Assembly (NCBI GenBank): GCA_002706265.1
Contig: PAKU01000039.1
Span: 1 to 63,611 of the forward strand
DNA length: 63,611 nt
From: Polycyclovorans sp.
Lineage (GTDB): Bacteria > Pseudomonadota > Gammaproteobacteria > Nevskiales > Nevskiaceae
Reading direction: 5' to 3'
The notes under the pieces were generated by a model. That model was not told where the DNA came from. It searched no databases and was given only the letters and a program-made list of their open reading frames with translations. The position numbers were made by a program, and so were the translations under genes. Of this stretch, positions 1 to 13,782 are shown in pieces (within the stretch, counting starts at the first letter, position 1; the number at the start of each line of letters is the position of its first letter).

Positions 1-862
1 GCATCGGTGCCATGCCGGCACCGCCGCCGATGAACACCATTTCCTTGTCGGTGTCGCGGGCGAAGAACTCGCCGAAGGGGCCCGAAATCGTGACCTCGTC
101 ACCCGGCTTGAGGTTGAAGATGTAGCTCGACATCTTGCCGGCCGGCACGTTGGGCTGGCGTGGCGGCGGGCTGGCAATGCGGACGTTGAGCATGATGATG
201 CCCTTCTCTTCCGGATAGCTGGCCATTGAGTACGCGCGCTCGACCTTTTCGGTGACCTTCGAGGTGTACTGCCAAACGTCGAAGTGGTCCCAGTCATCGC
301 GGAAGCGCTCGTCCACCTCGAAATTTTTGTAGTGCACTTGGTGCGGCGGGCATTCGATCTGGATGTAGCCCCCGGCCCGGAAATCGACGTTCTCGCCCTC
401 GGGCAGTTCCAGCACCAATTCCTTGATGAAGGTCGCGACGTTGTGGTTGGACCGCACCTTGCAGCGCCACTTCTTGACGCCGAAGACTTCTTCGGGCACC
501 TCGATCTTCATGTCCTGCTTGACGTTGACCTGGCAGGACAGACGATCGCCCTCCTTGGCCTCTCGCTTGGTGATGTGTGACAGCTCGGTGGGCAGGATGT
601 TGCCGCCGCCTTCAAGCACCTTGAGCCGGCACTGGGCGCAGGAGCCCCCGCCTCCACAGGCCGACGGAATGAACAGGCCGTTCTCGGCCAGCGTCGTCAG
701 CAACTTGCCGCCGGTGGGCACTTTCAGGGTGCGCTCGTTGTTCACCAGCAGCGTGACATTGCCCTGCGGGACCAGCTTGCTGCGCGCGAACAAAATCACC
801 ATAACCAACGACAGGATGATGCCGGTGAAGAAGGCGACGCCGAGACCAATTTCCAAAAACAT
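1..862 (-). CDS. nqrF: Na+-translocating NADH:quinone reductase subunit F (3' end outside window)
   Basis: NADH-oxidising entry subunit of the membrane Na+-NQR complex. It takes electrons from NADH through FAD and a 2Fe-2S cluster. Visible in order: an N-terminal transmembrane helix starting MFLEIGLG, a plant-type ferredoxin cluster motif [10 protein letters not shown], the FAD-binding [11 protein letters not shown] stretch and the start of the NAD site GGGAGMAPM. About 287 codons lie in the window; the C-terminal NADH-binding part continues past position 1. The ATG at 862 has an AAGGAA-type ribosome site just upstream. It is the last gene of nqrABCDEF, 33 bases after nqrE. Confidence 0.97.
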   Translation of the reverse strand, partial: MFLEIGLGVAFFTGIILSLVMVILFARSKLVPQGNVTLLVNNERTLKVPTGGKLLTTLAENGLFIPSACGGGGSCAQCRLKVLEGGGNILPTELSHITKREAKEGDRLSCQVNVKQDMKIEVPEEVFGVKKWRCKVRSNHNVATFIKELVLELPEGENVDFRAGGYIQIECPPHQVHYKNFEVDERFRDDWDHFDVWQYTSKVTEKVERAYSMASYPEEKGIIMLNVRIASPPPRQPNVPAGKMSSYIFNLKPGDEVTISGPFGEFFARDTDKEMVFIGGGAGMAPM

Positions 863-895
863 AGGTTTCCTTCCGTTTAATCAGGCTTGGCGTGC

Positions 896-1501
896 CTAGA
901 GCTGTATGCCCGAGAACGCCATGAATCCGAAAGCCAGCAGCCCGGCGCTGATGAACGCGATGCCCAGGCCCTGCAGCCCGTCGGGCACATCCGAGTACTT
1001 CAGCTTTTCGCGAACGCCAGCGAACAGCACGATGGCCAGCAGCCATCCCAGGCCACTGGAGAAGCCGTAGGTGGTGGCCTCTGCCAAGGTGTAATCACGC
1101 TCCACCATGAACAGCGAACCGCCGAGGATGGCGCAGTTCACCGTGATCAGCGGCAGGAAAATGCCCAGGGCGTTGTAGAGCGCGGGCACGTACTTGTCGA
1201 GGGCCATTTCCAGAATCTGCACCAGCGCGGCAATCACGCCGATGTAGCTGATCAACCCCAGAAAGGACAGGTCCACATTCGGCAGCCCCGCCCAGGCCAG
1301 CGCGCCATCACGCAGCAGGTAGTTGTAGATCAGGTTGTTGACCGGCACCGTAATGGTCTGCACCGCCACTACGGCAACCCCCAGACCAAACGCGGTTTCG
1401 ATCTTCTTCGAGATGGCGAGAAACGTACACATCCCCAGAAAGAACGCGAGCGCGAGGTTTTCGACAAAGATCGATTTGATCGCCAGATTGACGAGTTCCA
1501 T
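896..1501 (-). CDS. nqrE: Na+-NQR subunit E
   Basis: Integral membrane subunit (201 residues, the usual family length) with about six hydrophobic helices. Cys25 (in GMCTF) and Cys123 (in VNCAIL) match the conserved cysteines that, with the NqrD pair, hold the intramembrane iron centre of Na+-NQR. It lies 15 bases after nqrD in the same operon. The paralogue RnfA is excluded because the neighbours are nqrA/B/C/F rather than rnf genes. Confidence 0.97.
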   Translation of the reverse strand: MELVNLAIKSIFVENLALAFFLGMCTFLAISKKIETAFGLGVAVVAVQTITVPVNNLIYNYLLRDGALAWAGLPNVDLSFLGLISYIGVIAALVQILEMALDKYVPALYNALGIFLPLITVNCAILGGSLFMVERDYTLAEATTYGFSSGLGWLLAIVLFAGVREKLKYSDVPDGLQGLGIAFISAGLLAFGFMAFSGIQL

Positions 1502-1516
1502 GGTGCGGGCTCCGGG

Positions 1517-2176
1517 TTAAAGCACTTCGGTGCGGTGCACCTGATGAATCTGGAAGGACGGCTTTTCGACCTGTGCCGGCTTCCAGGTGCGCACCACCCA
1601 GATGATCAGCCCGATCAGGAAGAAGGCGCTGGGCGGCAACAGCATCAGGCCATTGGACTGATACCAGCCGCCCTCGGTGACCAGCGGCATGATCTCGACA
1701 CCGAACAGCTTGCCGGAGCCGAACAGCTCGCGGAAGAAGGCCACGATCAACAGAATCACGCTGTAGCCCAGCCCGTTACCCAGACCATCGAGCGCCGCCT
1801 TGCCAGGCGTATTGCTCATGGCGAACGCCTCGGCCCGGCCCAGCACGATGCAGTTGGTGAGGATCAGGCCAATGAACACCGACAACTGCTTGCTCATGTC
1901 GTAGGCATAAGCCTTGAGCACCTGATCGACCAGAATCACGCCCACCGCCGCCACCGTGACCTGCGCGATGATGCGGATGTTCGACGGGATGACATTGCGG
2001 ATCAGGCTGACAAAGAAGCTGGTGAACACGATCACCGCCGTGAGGCTGATCGACATCACCAGCGCCGGCATCATCTGCGTGGTGACGGCAAGCGCCGAGC
2101 AGATGCCCAGCACCTGCAGAATGATGGGATTGTTGTCGGCGATGGGCTCGACAACCAGCTTGCTGGACTCAGACAT
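1517..2176 (-). CDS. nqrD: Na+-NQR subunit D
   Basis: Membrane subunit of 219 residues, paired with NqrE in antiparallel topology. Cys26 (GICSAL) and Cys109 ([12 protein letters not shown]) are the expected iron-centre ligands. The ATG overlaps the end of nqrC by 8 bases, indicating coupled translation. Together with NqrE it forms the part of the complex through which electrons cross the membrane, from the NqrF 2Fe-2S cluster to the FMN of NqrC. Confidence 0.97.
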   Translation of the reverse strand: MSESSKLVVEPIADNNPIILQVLGICSALAVTTQMMPALVMSISLTAVIVFTSFFVSLIRNVIPSNIRIIAQVTVAAVGVILVDQVLKAYAYDMSKQLSVFIGLILTNCIVLGRAEAFAMSNTPGKAALDGLGNGLGYSVILLIVAFFRELFGSGKLFGVEIMPLVTEGGWYQSNGLMLLPPSAFFLIGLIIWVVRTWKPAQVEKPSFQIHQVHRTEVL

Positions 2177-2948
2177 CAGCGTTTCCTTTGCGCACTTTTT
2201 CGAGGTAGCCGCGATAGGCCGAATTCGACAGCCAGTACCGGACCGAGTTCGTGACCCCCTTGGAGGTCAGGGTCGCGCCGGACAGCGCGTCGACCCCATG
2301 TTTATCGTCGGGCGAGGCGCCGCCGCGCACCAGGCGGAACGCGACATCGCCGTCTTCGCCGTAAATCTCCTTGCCTTCCCACTGCGCCGTCCAGCGCGGG
2401 TTCTCCACCTCACCGCCCAGCCCCGGCGTTTCGGCCTGCTGGTAGTAGGAAATCCCCGCCACGGTATCGGCATCCGATTCCAGTGCCAGAAACGCGTACA
2501 TCGTTGACCACAGGCCGTAGCCGTGGATGGGGACCACGATGCGGCTGATCTTGTCGTCCTTGTCGCGAACCAGGTAAACCAGCCCGAACTTGGAATGATC
2601 TCCCACCCCGGCGATGTCTTCGGCGGAGCTCAGGCTGAGTCGATTGGCCGGATCGCGCGCTTCGGCCTTGGGATCGAAGTTGGACGGGTCCTTGCCTTCG
2701 GCGACCTCGCCCGTGGTGAAATCGATCACCTTGGCCTCGACGCGTTCGTCGAAGACGGCCGCGACATCGATGCCCGGCTCGTAAAGCCCGGCCACCCGCA
2801 GAATGTTGACCTGCCGATCCAGCTGCCGGTTGGCCGTCTGCTGCGGCTTGAGGACCACCGCCGCCGTCGACACCAGCACCGATCCGACGAGGCAGATCAC
2901 CGCTGCGACGATGAGCGTGTACGCCTTGCTGTCTTTGTTAAGCGCCAT
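2169..2948 (-). CDS. nqrC: Na+-NQR subunit C (covalent FMN)
   Basis: 259 residues: one N-terminal transmembrane helix, then a periplasmic FMN-binding domain. The flavinylation signature SGATLTS is present near the C-terminus (about residues 228-234). In this family its last threonine takes up FMN covalently through the ApbE transferase. apbE is not in this window. The gene follows nqrB by 27 bases. Confidence 0.97.
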   Translation of the reverse strand: MALNKDSKAYTLIVAAVICLVGSVLVSTAAVVLKPQQTANRQLDRQVNILRVAGLYEPGIDVAAVFDERVEAKVIDFTTGEVAEGKDPSNFDPKAEARDPANRLSLSSAEDIAGVGDHSKFGLVYLVRDKDDKISRIVVPIHGYGLWSTMYAFLALESDADTVAGISYYQQAETPGLGGEVENPRWTAQWEGKEIYGEDGDVAFRLVRGGASPDDKHGVDALSGATLTSKGVTNSVRYWLSNSAYRGYLEKVRKGNADV

Positions 2949-2975
2949 GTTTGCTGTGCACTCCGAATCTGGGGC

Positions 2976-4199
2976 TCAAGCCGCCGGGGACGGCGTCGCA
3001 AGACGGCGTTCACGACGGGAAATGTTGGCGCGGATGACGCCATAGTCGATCAGCGGCGCGACGATGTTGGAGAACAGGATCGCCAACATGATGGTTTCCG
3101 GATACGCCGGGTTGACCACACGAATCAAGACCGTCAACGCTCCGATCAGCACACCGTAGATCCAGCGGCCGGCGTCGGTCATCGTTGCCGACACCGGGTC
3201 GGTGGCCATGAACATCATGCCGAAGGCGAAGCCACCGATGGTGAGGTGCCAGTACCACGGCACGCCGGTCATCGGGTTGCTCTCAGCGCCCGCAACGTTG
3301 AACAGGACCGACATGGCCACCATGCCGATCAACACCCCGAACACGATGCGGTAACTCGCCACTCCGGTGATCATGAGGAACGCGCCGCCAATGAAGATGG
3401 CCAGCGCCGAGACCTCGCCGATGCTGCCCTGCGTCACCCCCAGGAAGGTGTCCATCCAGTTGATGCCGGCGGCTTCGATGCCGGCCATGCCGTCCAGCTT
3501 GGCAACCCCCAGGGTCGTGGCGGAGGTCCACCCGTCCACCGCCGTCCAGACCGTGTCGCCCGACATCTGCGCCGGGTAGGCAAAGTAGAGGAATGCGCGG
3601 CCCACCAGCGCCGGGTTGAGAAAATTCTTGCCGGTGCCGCCAAAGATCTCCTTGCCGATCACCACACCAAAGCTGACGCCCAGGGCTACCTGCCAGAGCG
3701 GAATGCTCGGCGGCAGAATCAGGGAGAACAGGATCGAGGTGACGAAGAAGCCCTCATTCACCTCGTGGTTGCGCACCGAGGCAAACAGCACCTCCCACAG
3801 GCCGCCCACGATGAAGGTGGTCATGTAGATCGGAATCCAGTACAGCATCCCGTGCGCCAGGTTGGCGATGAAACTGTCGGCGCTGTAGCCGAAGTAATGC
3901 AGAAACACGTGGCGCCAGTTGTCGACCTGCTCCAGCCCCATCGATTCCATGGCCGTGTTGGCCTGGAAGCCGACGTTCCAGCAACCGACGATGACGGCGG
4001 GAAAGGTCGCCATCCACACGTAGATCATCACGCGCTTGAGGTCGATGCCGTCCCGCACGTGCGGTGCGCCGCGGGCCGTGTCGGACGGCGAGTAGAAGAA
4101 GGTGTCCACCATCTCGTAGACGGCGTAGAACTTCTCGAACTTGCCGCCCTTGGCAAAGAGCGGGTGTGCGCGGTCTAAAAAGTCTCTGATACCAGCCAT
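2976..4199 (-). CDS. nqrB: Na+-NQR subunit B
   Basis: Largest membrane subunit (407 residues). It holds the Na+ path, riboflavin and a covalently bound FMN. The protein begins with a soluble stretch of about 50 residues and continues as a polytopic membrane domain. The flavinylation site appears as TSAT in GWTSATTLG, a serine-for-glycine variant of the S/T-G-A-T signature; assigning FMN to that threonine is inference from position. A 99-base gap separates it from nqrA, the longest gap in this operon. Confidence 0.96.
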   Translation of the reverse strand: MAGIRDFLDRAHPLFAKGGKFEKFYAVYEMVDTFFYSPSDTARGAPHVRDGIDLKRVMIYVWMATFPAVIVGCWNVGFQANTAMESMGLEQVDNWRHVFLHYFGYSADSFIANLAHGMLYWIPIYMTTFIVGGLWEVLFASVRNHEVNEGFFVTSILFSLILPPSIPLWQVALGVSFGVVIGKEIFGGTGKNFLNPALVGRAFLYFAYPAQMSGDTVWTAVDGWTSATTLGVAKLDGMAGIEAAGINWMDTFLGVTQGSIGEVSALAIFIGGAFLMITGVASYRIVFGVLIGMVAMSVLFNVAGAESNPMTGVPWYWHLTIGGFAFGMMFMATDPVSATMTDAGRWIYGVLIGALTVLIRVVNPAYPETIMLAILFSNIVAPLIDYGVIRANISRRERRLATPSPAA

Positions 4200-4298
4200 G
4201 TCATCCCTCGATTACACAAGGCGATGGGGGAACGCGCGCATCGCGTCCGGTCATCGCAGTCATCCTCTATGTCCTTCGGCTCGGCGCGCGGGCGCCCA

Positions 4299-5663
4299 TC
4301 AGCCTTCGGCTTCGATCTGTTCCAGATTCTCGCGCAGCACCGGCCCGAATTCGTACTTGCCCACACAGACGAACGAGCACAGCGCCAGATCTTCTTCATC
4401 CAGGTCCAGCACCCCCAGACGCTGGGCCATGTCGGTGTCACGCACCAAAAGATAGCGCAGCAGCTGCGTGGGCAAAATATCCAACGGCATCACCGATTCG
4501 TAGTTGCCGATCGGCACCATGGCGCGCGGCGAGCCGTTCACATGCGTGGTGAACTCGAAGCGGCGCTTGGCGCGCTGCAGGGCACTGAACAGCACGTTCA
4601 TTTTTGAATAGCGGTCCACACCGGGGCGCACCCATCCAAACAGCTCACGGGTGCGACCTTCCGGCATCACCGTCACCTGCGTGTGGTAGGGCGACAGAAA
4701 GGCGCTCCAGGCCCGCGCGGTGCGGCCGTTGAACACCGAGCCCGACAAGGCCCGTGCATCGGCCGCCGAGCTGACTTCATTGGCGATCAGTTCTTCGATG
4801 CTGGCGCCGACGCGGGTGCGCATCAGGCGCGGGTGCTTGGCCAAGGGACCGGCCAGCGAAATCACCCGCTCGGTCGACAACTGACCGGTGGTGAACAGAC
4901 GGCCGATGGCGATGACGTCCTGATACCCGACGTACCAGGCTGAACGCGTGGCCGACACCGGGAACAGAAAATGGATGTGCGTGCCGGGATTGCCGGCCGG
5001 ATGCGGCCCGGCAAACTCGGCAACCGTAAGGCTGCCGAGCTCGGGCACCGGCACTTGCGCGTCGGGCGCCTTGCACACGTAGGTCGGCCCCTGCGTGAGA
5101 CGCGAGAGTACCGTCACCCCGTTCTTGAAATCGTCGGCCGCAGCGGCAATCACCCGCTGTGGATCAGGCGCCAGCGGGTTGGTGTCGATGGCGGTGATGA
5201 ACAGGGCATCGGCCCTGGCATCGACCCGCGGCACCTTGCTGAAGGGTCGGGCACGCAGGCGGGTCCACAGGCCGGACCGAATCAACTGGGCGCGCACCTT
5301 GTCCTCGGCCAGCGTGCCCAGCGCGGTGGCATCGAACGACGCGTAAGTCTCGGCGGCGTCGCCCTCAAGCGCGATCACCACCGACTGCAACACGCGACGG
5401 GCGCCGCGATTGATCGCGACCACCTTGCCGGCGCCGGGGGCCGTGTAGATCACGCCCGGGTTGCGCTTGTCTTCGAACAGCGGCTGGCCGAGCTTCACCA
5501 AATCGCCTTCCTCGACCATCATCGTCGGCTTCATGCCGAGACAGTCGGGCCCCACGACCCCAACCTGGGTAATGGCGGCGCCTTGATCGACAAGCGCCTG
5601 ATCCGGCTGGCCGGTGATTGGGAGCGTCAGGCCCTTCTTAATCGAAATTCGCGTCGCTTTCAC
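4299..5663 (-). CDS. nqrA: Na+-NQR subunit A
   Basis: Peripheral cytoplasmic subunit that contributes to quinone reduction by the complex. I chose the GTG at 5663 (product begins [16 protein letters not shown], 454 residues) because NqrA proteins start at this point and are about 445-450 residues. A longer reading frame runs upstream to 5732, but it crosses the predicted promoter and matches nothing in the family. First gene of the operon. The GTG start with only a weak ribosome site is slightly unusual for an abundant complex. Confidence 0.95.
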   Translation of the reverse strand: MKATRISIKKGLTLPITGQPDQALVDQGAAITQVGVVGPDCLGMKPTMMVEEGDLVKLGQPLFEDKRNPGVIYTAPGAGKVVAINRGARRVLQSVVIALEGDAAETYASFDATALGTLAEDKVRAQLIRSGLWTRLRARPFSKVPRVDARADALFITAIDTNPLAPDPQRVIAAAADDFKNGVTVLSRLTQGPTYVCKAPDAQVPVPELGSLTVAEFAGPHPAGNPGTHIHFLFPVSATRSAWYVGYQDVIAIGRLFTTGQLSTERVISLAGPLAKHPRLMRTRVGASIEELIANEVSSAADARALSGSVFNGRTARAWSAFLSPYHTQVTVMPEGRTRELFGWVRPGVDRYSKMNVLFSALQRAKRRFEFTTHVNGSPRAMVPIGNYESVMPLDILPTQLLRYLLVRDTDMAQRLGVLDLDEEDLALCSFVCVGKYEFGPVLRENLEQIEAEG

Positions 5664-5698
5664 GTGCTGGAGAACTCTGGCGGATTGAAAACGCCGCG

Positions 5699-5728
5699 AG
5701 TGTACTGGATGCCCCAATTTGGGGCCAA
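5699..5728 (-). promoter_or_regulatory. Predicted promoter of nqrABCDEF with embedded palindrome
   Basis: Read on the minus strand: TTGGCC (5728-5723), 18 bases, TACACT (5704-5699), then a GC-rich start region, about 35 bases before the nqrA GTG. A perfect 15-base palindrome, GCCCCAATTTGGGGC (5711-5725), covers the spacer and half of the -35 element, as expected for a repressor site. No regulator can be named from sequence alone. Confidence 0.5.
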
Positions 5729-5807
5729 CCATTCAGCGCGGCTAAAGGCAGGGTGCGGGTGCGGTACCGGGCCACCCCGAGTGCGGCTGGAGCGTGTCTT
5801 GGGGGGC

Positions 5808-5813
5808 TATAAT
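5808..5813 (+). promoter_or_regulatory. -10 element upstream of the DUF962 gene and mnmG
   Basis: Perfect TATAAT followed directly by GCGCGCC. No good -35 is visible 16-18 bases upstream. The same -10 plus GC-rich block occurs before argH and, as TATACT, before speE, which supports it being real. Confidence 0.5.
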
Positions 5814-5832
5814 GCGCGCCGAATCACGCCGG

Positions 5833-6147
5833 ATGCGCCACATGCAATCCCATTACGAGACGTTCGACGCCTTCTACGTCGATTACCTCAAAGAACACGA
5901 AAACCGCAGCAGCCGCCGCCTGCATTTTGTCGGCACCTCGCTGTCGTTCGCGCTGGCCGCCGTGGCCGTTGCCACCTTCCAGTGGTGGTTGCTGGCACTG
6001 GCCTTCGCCCAGGGTTACGCCTGGGCCTGGGTCGGGCACTTTTTCTTCGAGAAGAACACGCCCGCCACCTTTCAGCACCCCTGGCTGAGCTACAAGGGCG
6101 ACATGCGCATGTGGTGGGAGATTCTCACCGGCAAAATCCCCTTCTGA
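5833..6147 (+). CDS. DUF962 / Mpo1-like small membrane protein
   Basis: About 104 residues with two hydrophobic segments. Family hallmarks are present: [20 protein letters not shown] near the start and [15 protein letters not shown] in the second half. The family includes yeast Mpo1, an iron-dependent dioxygenase that alpha-oxidises 2-hydroxy fatty acids; the conserved histidines are retained here. The function in bacteria is inferred from that homology only. The start is uncertain between ATG 5833 and ATG 5842; neither has a clear ribosome site. It ends 8 bases before mnmG and probably shares its transcript. Confidence 0.85.
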   Translation: MRHMQSHYETFDAFYVDYLKEHENRSSRRLHFVGTSLSFALAAVAVATFQWWLLALAFAQGYAWAWVGHFFFEKNTPATFQHPWLSYKGDMRMWWEILTGKIPF

Positions 6148-6155
6148 CCGCGCCC

Positions 6156-8045
<1,890 letters not shown>

Positions 8046-8090
8046 ACCGCATCCCTTGACGGCAATGGCGGTTGCTTGGCGCGGCGCGGC

Positions 8091-9026
8091 TCAATCTGGC
8101 CGGGGCACGGCGCCGCAGGCAGCCAGAATCTCGCCTGCGCCATCGGCCAGCAGCCGTGCGGCCAGTTGCTGGCCCAGCTGCTCGGCGTCCATTGCCGGGC
8201 CACTGATGACATGGCGCAACTGGCGCGTGCCGTCGGGGGCGCCCACCAGTCCCTCCAGGCGAATCTGCCCTTCGGTGAGCACCGCGTGTCCGGCCACCGG
8301 CACTTGGCAGTTGCCACCCAACTGGCGGTTGAAGCTGCGCTCCGCCGCCAGACGGATGCGCGAAGGCGTGTCGTCCAGCGGGGCCAGCCAGGCACGGGTG
8401 GCCTGATCGTCCGCGCGGCATTCGATGCCGACGATGCCCTGCCCGACCGCGGGCACGAAGACGTCAACCGGCAAGGCCTCTCGGATGCGCGCGGCCAGCC
8501 CCAGCCGGATCAATCCGGCACAGGCCAGCAGAATGGCGTCGTAGGCGCCCTCGTCGAGCTTGCGCAATCGGGTGCCGACATTGCCGCGCAGCACCTCGAT
8601 CCGCAGGTCGGGTCGCAGGTGTTTGAGCTGGGTCTGCCGCCGCAGGCTGGAGGTGCCCATGCACGCACCCTGCGGCAGACGGTCAAGCCGGGGGTAACGG
8701 CTGGACACGAACGCGTCGCGCGGGTCTTCGCCCGGCAGAAAGCAGGTGAGCATCAGGCCGTCGGGCTGCTCGGCGGGAACGTCCTTCATGGAATGCACCG
8801 CGAGGTCGGCGCGGCCGTCCAGCAGGGCCTGTTCCAGCTCTTTGACGAACAAGCCCTTGCCGCCCACTTTCGACAACGACCCTTCCAGCCGCTGGTCACC
8901 CAGCGTCGTCATGGGCAGCAATTCCACCGCGAGGTCGGGGTGCGCCTGCTGCAGCAGCGCCTGAACATGCTCGGCCTGCCACAGGGCCAACGGTGATTCG
9001 CGCGTCGCGATCTTCAGCACCGGCAT
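8091..9026 (-). CDS. hemC: Porphobilinogen deaminase (hydroxymethylbilane synthase)
   Basis: Polymerises four porphobilinogen units to hydroxymethylbilane in heme biosynthesis. 311 residues from ATG 9026 ([18 protein letters not shown]), close to the 313 of E. coli. The dipyrromethane-cofactor cysteine is present in [11 protein letters not shown], as are the GTSSLRR and RLRKLDEG substrate-binding motifs. It lies downstream of algZ-algR as in Pseudomonas, but hemD, its usual follower, is absent: mnmG converges on it 45 bases away. Confidence 0.96.
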   Translation of the reverse strand: MPVLKIATRESPLALWQAEHVQALLQQAHPDLAVELLPMTTLGDQRLEGSLSKVGGKGLFVKELEQALLDGRADLAVHSMKDVPAEQPDGLMLTCFLPGEDPRDAFVSSRYPRLDRLPQGACMGTSSLRRQTQLKHLRPDLRIEVLRGNVGTRLRKLDEGAYDAILLACAGLIRLGLAARIREALPVDVFVPAVGQGIVGIECRADDQATRAWLAPLDDTPSRIRLAAERSFNRQLGGNCQVPVAGHAVLTEGQIRLEGLVGAPDGTRQLRHVISGPAMDAEQLGQQLAARLLADGAGEILAACGAVPRPD

Positions 9027-9126
9027 CAAACGCACTCGGCCCAGATGCCCGGCGCCACGGGCCGTTGACGGGTGCGCCATGGCGCGGCGCGATTGGCCGT
9101 CGCGCCACCGGCAACCCGGCCCGCGC

Positions 9127-9870
9127 TCACGACTGGTCGGTGATGAAGCGGCGCACCTCGGCCAGGCGGCGCCTCGATACCGGCAACGGCCGCGCCGCGT
9201 GTCGCACCCGCAACCAGTGATGCTGCTCACCCTGCCGCTCACGCTCCAGCCCGGAGATGAAGCGCGTCGCCACCAGCGCCTTGCGGTGGATGCGCAGGAA
9301 CCAGGGCGCGAAGTCTTCTTCCAGCGTCTTCAAGGATTCTTCAATCAGCACTTCGCCGTGCAGATGGCAGACGGTGGTGTACTTCTGGTCGGCAATGAAG
9401 CAGACGATGTCTTCGGCCGGAATGCGCGTGAGCCCCTCGCGCGCGGTCGCCAGCACGAATTCACGCTTGGGCTTGGCGTCGGACGCTTGCGCGACCACCG
9501 TGCGCTGCGCGCGGTTCGGCCGGCGGATGCGCATCAGCGCTTCCTTGAGCTTCTCGGCACGGATCGGCTTGAGCAGATACGCCTGTGCGTTGGCGTCAAA
9601 GGCCGACAGCGCGTGCTCGGAATAGGCGGTGGTGAAGATCACCGCGGGGGGCATTTCCATGTCCTGCAGGCTGCGGGCGACCTGCACCCCGTCGATGCCG
9701 CCCATGCGGATGTCGAGCAGCACCAGATCGGGCTCCTCCTCGTCAATCAGGTCGAGGGCGGTCTCGCCGTCACCCGCCTCACCCACCACCTCGTAGCCCG
9801 GAAATTCGGACAGCAACCGCTTGATGCGGTCACGTGCCAGCGGCTCATCATCAACCACGACGACTCTCAC
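9127..9870 (-). CDS. algR: LytTR-family response regulator AlgR
   Basis: 247 residues: a receiver domain (Asp7/Asp8, phospho-acceptor Asp53 in LLDIRMGG, Lys101) followed by a LytTR DNA-binding domain from about residue 135 with the family stretch [11 protein letters not shown]. In Pseudomonas AlgR controls type IV pilus, alginate and virulence genes. The assignment rests on the order argH/algZ/algR/hemC as well as the domains. The AlgZ gene ends 31 bases upstream. Whether the regulon is the same here cannot be seen. Confidence 0.9.
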   Translation of the reverse strand: MRVVVVDDEPLARDRIKRLLSEFPGYEVVGEAGDGETALDLIDEEEPDLVLLDIRMGGIDGVQVARSLQDMEMPPAVIFTTAYSEHALSAFDANAQAYLLKPIRAEKLKEALMRIRRPNRAQRTVVAQASDAKPKREFVLATAREGLTRIPAEDIVCFIADQKYTTVCHLHGEVLIEESLKTLEEDFAPWFLRIHRKALVATRFISGLERERQGEQHHWLRVRHAARPLPVSRRRLAEVRRFITDQS

Positions 9871-9901
9871 GGCCTTGGTCCCCTATCTCTTTTTGAATTT
9901 T

Positions 9902-10996
9902 TCATATGAACTCACCATTGCGGGGCGATTCAGGTAACGACAATCGTACGCGAAACACCGGACCGTCAAGCCGAGGGTCTTTCCCCATCTCCAGCCGCGC
10001 CTGGTCGCCGTAGATCAGCGCCAGTCGCTGGGCGATGTTGTCGACTGCAATGTGATTGCCGCGCTGGCCGGCCTGCTGTCCCACCAGGTCGTCGTCGGGA
10101 ATGGGATTTTCCACCTCCACCACCAGCCGCGACCCGATCTTGCGAATCGTGACGCGGATCATCCCCGCCCGGGTCATGCGCGACACGCCGTGGTGGACGG
10201 CGTTCTCGATCAGGGGCTGCACCACCAGCATCGGCAACGACCAGCTCAGCAGCTCGTCCGGCACGTCCCACTCGACGCTCAGCTTTTCGCTGAGGCGCAC
10301 CTGCTCGATACGCAGATAGGACCGGCACAGCTCCATTTCCTCGGCCAGCGTGCCAAGCTGTCCGCGCTTTTCGAGACTGGCGCGGAACAGTTCGGACAGA
10401 TCAACGACCATGTCTTCGGCGTCGTTGGGGCGGGCGTGAATCAGCTCGGCGACGCTGTTGAGCGAATTGAACAGAAAATGCGGCTTGATGCGCGCATTCA
10501 GTGCCTGATAGCGCGCCTCGCCCTCGGCCTTGATGTTCTGCTGCCACTGATGTCGCGCCCAGAAATAGCGCAGCATGCCCACCGAAACGATGCCGGCAAT
10601 GGCGCTGTGCCGGGCGATGAACTCAACCCGCGTCTCGGCCGGCAGAAACTCGGTCCAGCGCAGTTCGACGACCACGAAGTACCCCAGGTCGGACATGAAC
10701 AGCACCACCACCACCAGCATGCCCCAGCAGACGAAGAACACCACGCCCGGTCGCGCCACCGCCAGCCAGGTGCGCGCCCAACACAACAAGATGGCCGAGA
10801 TCAGGCCGATCCACTGCAGGTAAATGGTGAGCATCATCAGCCGCGACACCGCGTCGCCGCCGCGGGCATCGCCCGCCAGGGTCAGCACGAACGCCACCAG
10901 TTGCAGGATGAATGCCTGGGTCAGCAGCGCGCCGCCGCGACAGAAGTCGGGGATCAACTCCAGCAAGGGGCCACGCTGTGGTCGAACGTGCTTCAT
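9902..10996 (-). CDS. algZ: LytS-type sensor histidine kinase AlgZ (FimS)
   Basis: 364 residues: about four transmembrane helices in the first 150 residues and then a His_kinase (PF06580) domain with KPHFLFNSLNSV, phospho-histidine about residue 173. A divergent ATPase domain follows with PLIENAVHHGV as the N-box. There is no periplasmic sensor domain. It is the partner of AlgR, which is encoded immediately downstream. Divergent from argH with about 107 bases between the start codons. Confidence 0.9.
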   Translation of the reverse strand: MKHVRPQRGPLLELIPDFCRGGALLTQAFILQLVAFVLTLAGDARGGDAVSRLMMLTIYLQWIGLISAILLCWARTWLAVARPGVVFFVCWGMLVVVVLFMSDLGYFVVVELRWTEFLPAETRVEFIARHSAIAGIVSVGMLRYFWARHQWQQNIKAEGEARYQALNARIKPHFLFNSLNSVAELIHARPNDAEDMVVDLSELFRASLEKRGQLGTLAEEMELCRSYLRIEQVRLSEKLSVEWDVPDELLSWSLPMLVVQPLIENAVHHGVSRMTRAGMIRVTIRKIGSRLVVEVENPIPDDDLVGQQAGQRGNHIAVDNIAQRLALIYGDQARLEMGKDPRLDGPVFRVRLSLPESPRNGEFI

Positions 10997-11065
10997 GACA
11001 GTCCAAGGTTAAGCAGCCGGCATTGTGCGGGATGATCCGGTCATGGAACACACCTCGGCGCTGCC

Positions 11066-11071
11066 TATAAT
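11066..11071 (+). promoter_or_regulatory. -10 element of argH
   Basis: Perfect TATAAT followed by CGCGCCC, 32 bases before the argH ATG. No convincing -35 sequence. Confidence 0.5.
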
Positions 11072-11103
11072 CGCGCCCTTCACGCATGTCCAAAGGTCCA
11101 ACG

Positions 11104-12474
<1,371 letters not shown>

Positions 12475-12475
12475 T

Positions 12476-13102
12476 GTGGTGCGCGCCTTCGTTCAGCGCC
12501 ACGGGCTTTCGCCGACGCTGACCGCGCTGGTCCTTTCGGCCCTCACGGTGCTGATGGCCGTGCGCTTCATCGGGCTCACCGAAGCACCACCCGGCTTTTA
12601 TGTCGACGAAGCGGCCATCGCGGCGCAGATCATCTGCGTGCGCACCACCGGCGCAGACGCTGACGGAAACCCCTGGCCCCTGTTCGCCGACGTGCTGGGC
12701 GGCGGCCAGGTCTCACCCCCCACGCTGTACCTCGGCGCCCTGTGGACGGCCCTGTTGGGCGATGGCGTGGCCAGCTTCCGCAGCCTGGCCGGGGCGGCGG
12801 GCGTGGTCATTCTCATCAGCTTGGCGCTGGTCACCTGGCGGCTCGGTGCGCAGCCGCTGGCGGTGCCCGCAATCCTGCTGATCGCCGCCAGCTCGCCATG
12901 GCTATTCCACCTGTTACGGGTGTTCTGGGACCCCATCATCGCGGCGGCCACCTGGGCGGCTGCGCTGGCAGCATATGTGTTCGCCAGCCGTTCCGCAGTG
13001 CTGTCGGGTCGCGTCATGGGCTGGCTCGCCTTCGCGCTGCTGTCGGCGGCGGCGGTCTACGGTTATCCGCCGCTACGCCGAGGAATAGCATCCCAACCGT
13101 AA
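12476..13102 (+). pseudogene. N-terminal fragment of a GT39-like membrane glycosyltransferase
   Basis: Starts with GTG one base after the argH stop. The first about 195 residues look like the beginning of an ArnT/PMT-type (GT-C) glycosyltransferase: a signal-anchor helix, the acidic loop motif GFYVDEAAIA, then NPWPLF and several transmembrane helices. Family members run to 500 residues or more, whereas this one stops at about 208 just after VYGYPPLR, where base composition drops sharply. I infer a gene cut by insertion or deletion at about 13,080. It could still make a short protein, but a functional enzyme is unlikely. Confidence 0.7.
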
Positions 13103-13221
13103 AGCTTTTGTCACATTTATCAGGTATCAACTCAATCGGGGTTTGAACCTAATTGATTTATAGCCTCCAAATCATAAGCGCTTTCATCTTTAGACAGTCA
13201 GGACCACACTGGAGTTAGATA

Positions 13222-13764
13222 ATGGATAAGACGTTAGGCTTTCGCGAGCAGAATGAATTAAAAATCCCTCTGCCAATATCGATGATTGTGATGCTTTTAT
13301 TTTCTTTCAACATTTTGCTCGTCGCTTCACCGCCTGCTAGGGCGCATGACTTGAGTAAACAATCAGAAAGCCATCCAATCTCTTCTACAATCACAATTAA
13401 AAGACTGGACGGATCTTTAGATGAATTTAAACTAGGGTTTGTTGTGGATCAAGTGAAACGTTCAAACAATCTCTTACTGTTGAGTGGCCGACAAAACGGG
13501 GTATTCGTTGATTATTACCCCCTCAAATTTGAGCAAGGCGACGAGCTCATAAATGTAACGCCGGAGATCGCAAGTACGTCAAAAACCTCAAAATTAGTCG
13601 AACTACATAAAATCAAAGTCAGAAACGGCGAAGACCCGCGTGTGACATTTAGCACAGAGCCAATTCCTTGGCCGAGCAGTGAATCAGCGTTAACTCGCCC
13701 CACCGAGCCGAGGTTTGGCGTTCACGGACCTGTGCCCACTCAAGAGATGCGCACTCATAATTGA
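13222..13764 (+). CDS. Secreted protein of unknown function (AT-rich island)
   Basis: 180 residues, not recognised. A hydrophobic signal segment at about residues 18-35 ends in PPARAH, a plausible signal peptidase I site. The mature part is rich in Ser, Lys and Thr and has beta-strand-like stretches (SSTITIKRLDGS, NLLLLSGRQNGVFVDYYPLKF) and no cysteine. A GGAG ribosome site lies 7 bases before ATG 13222. It ends 18 bases before the metalloprotease gene and very probably shares its transcript. An accessory, inhibitor or substrate protein for that protease is possible, but only from position. Confidence 0.7.
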   Translation: MDKTLGFREQNELKIPLPISMIVMLLFSFNILLVASPPARAHDLSKQSESHPISSTITIKRLDGSLDEFKLGFVVDQVKRSNNLLLLSGRQNGVFVDYYPLKFEQGDELINVTPEIASTSKTSKLVELHKIKVRNGEDPRVTFSTEPIPWPSSESALTRPTEPRFGVHGPVPTQEMRTHN

Positions 13765-13782
13765 CTCACGGAGTACCTGCTA

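Noticed and set aside
887..2254. 455-codon plus-strand frame opposite nqrE/nqrD
   Set aside because: Composition (His/Gln/Arg-rich) is that of an antisense frame; both Nqr subunits are fully conserved on the other strand.
4971..6155. Upstream in-frame extension of mnmG by almost 400 codons
   Set aside because: Runs through nqrA, the divergent promoters and the DUF962 gene; MnmG length and family start fit ATG 6156.
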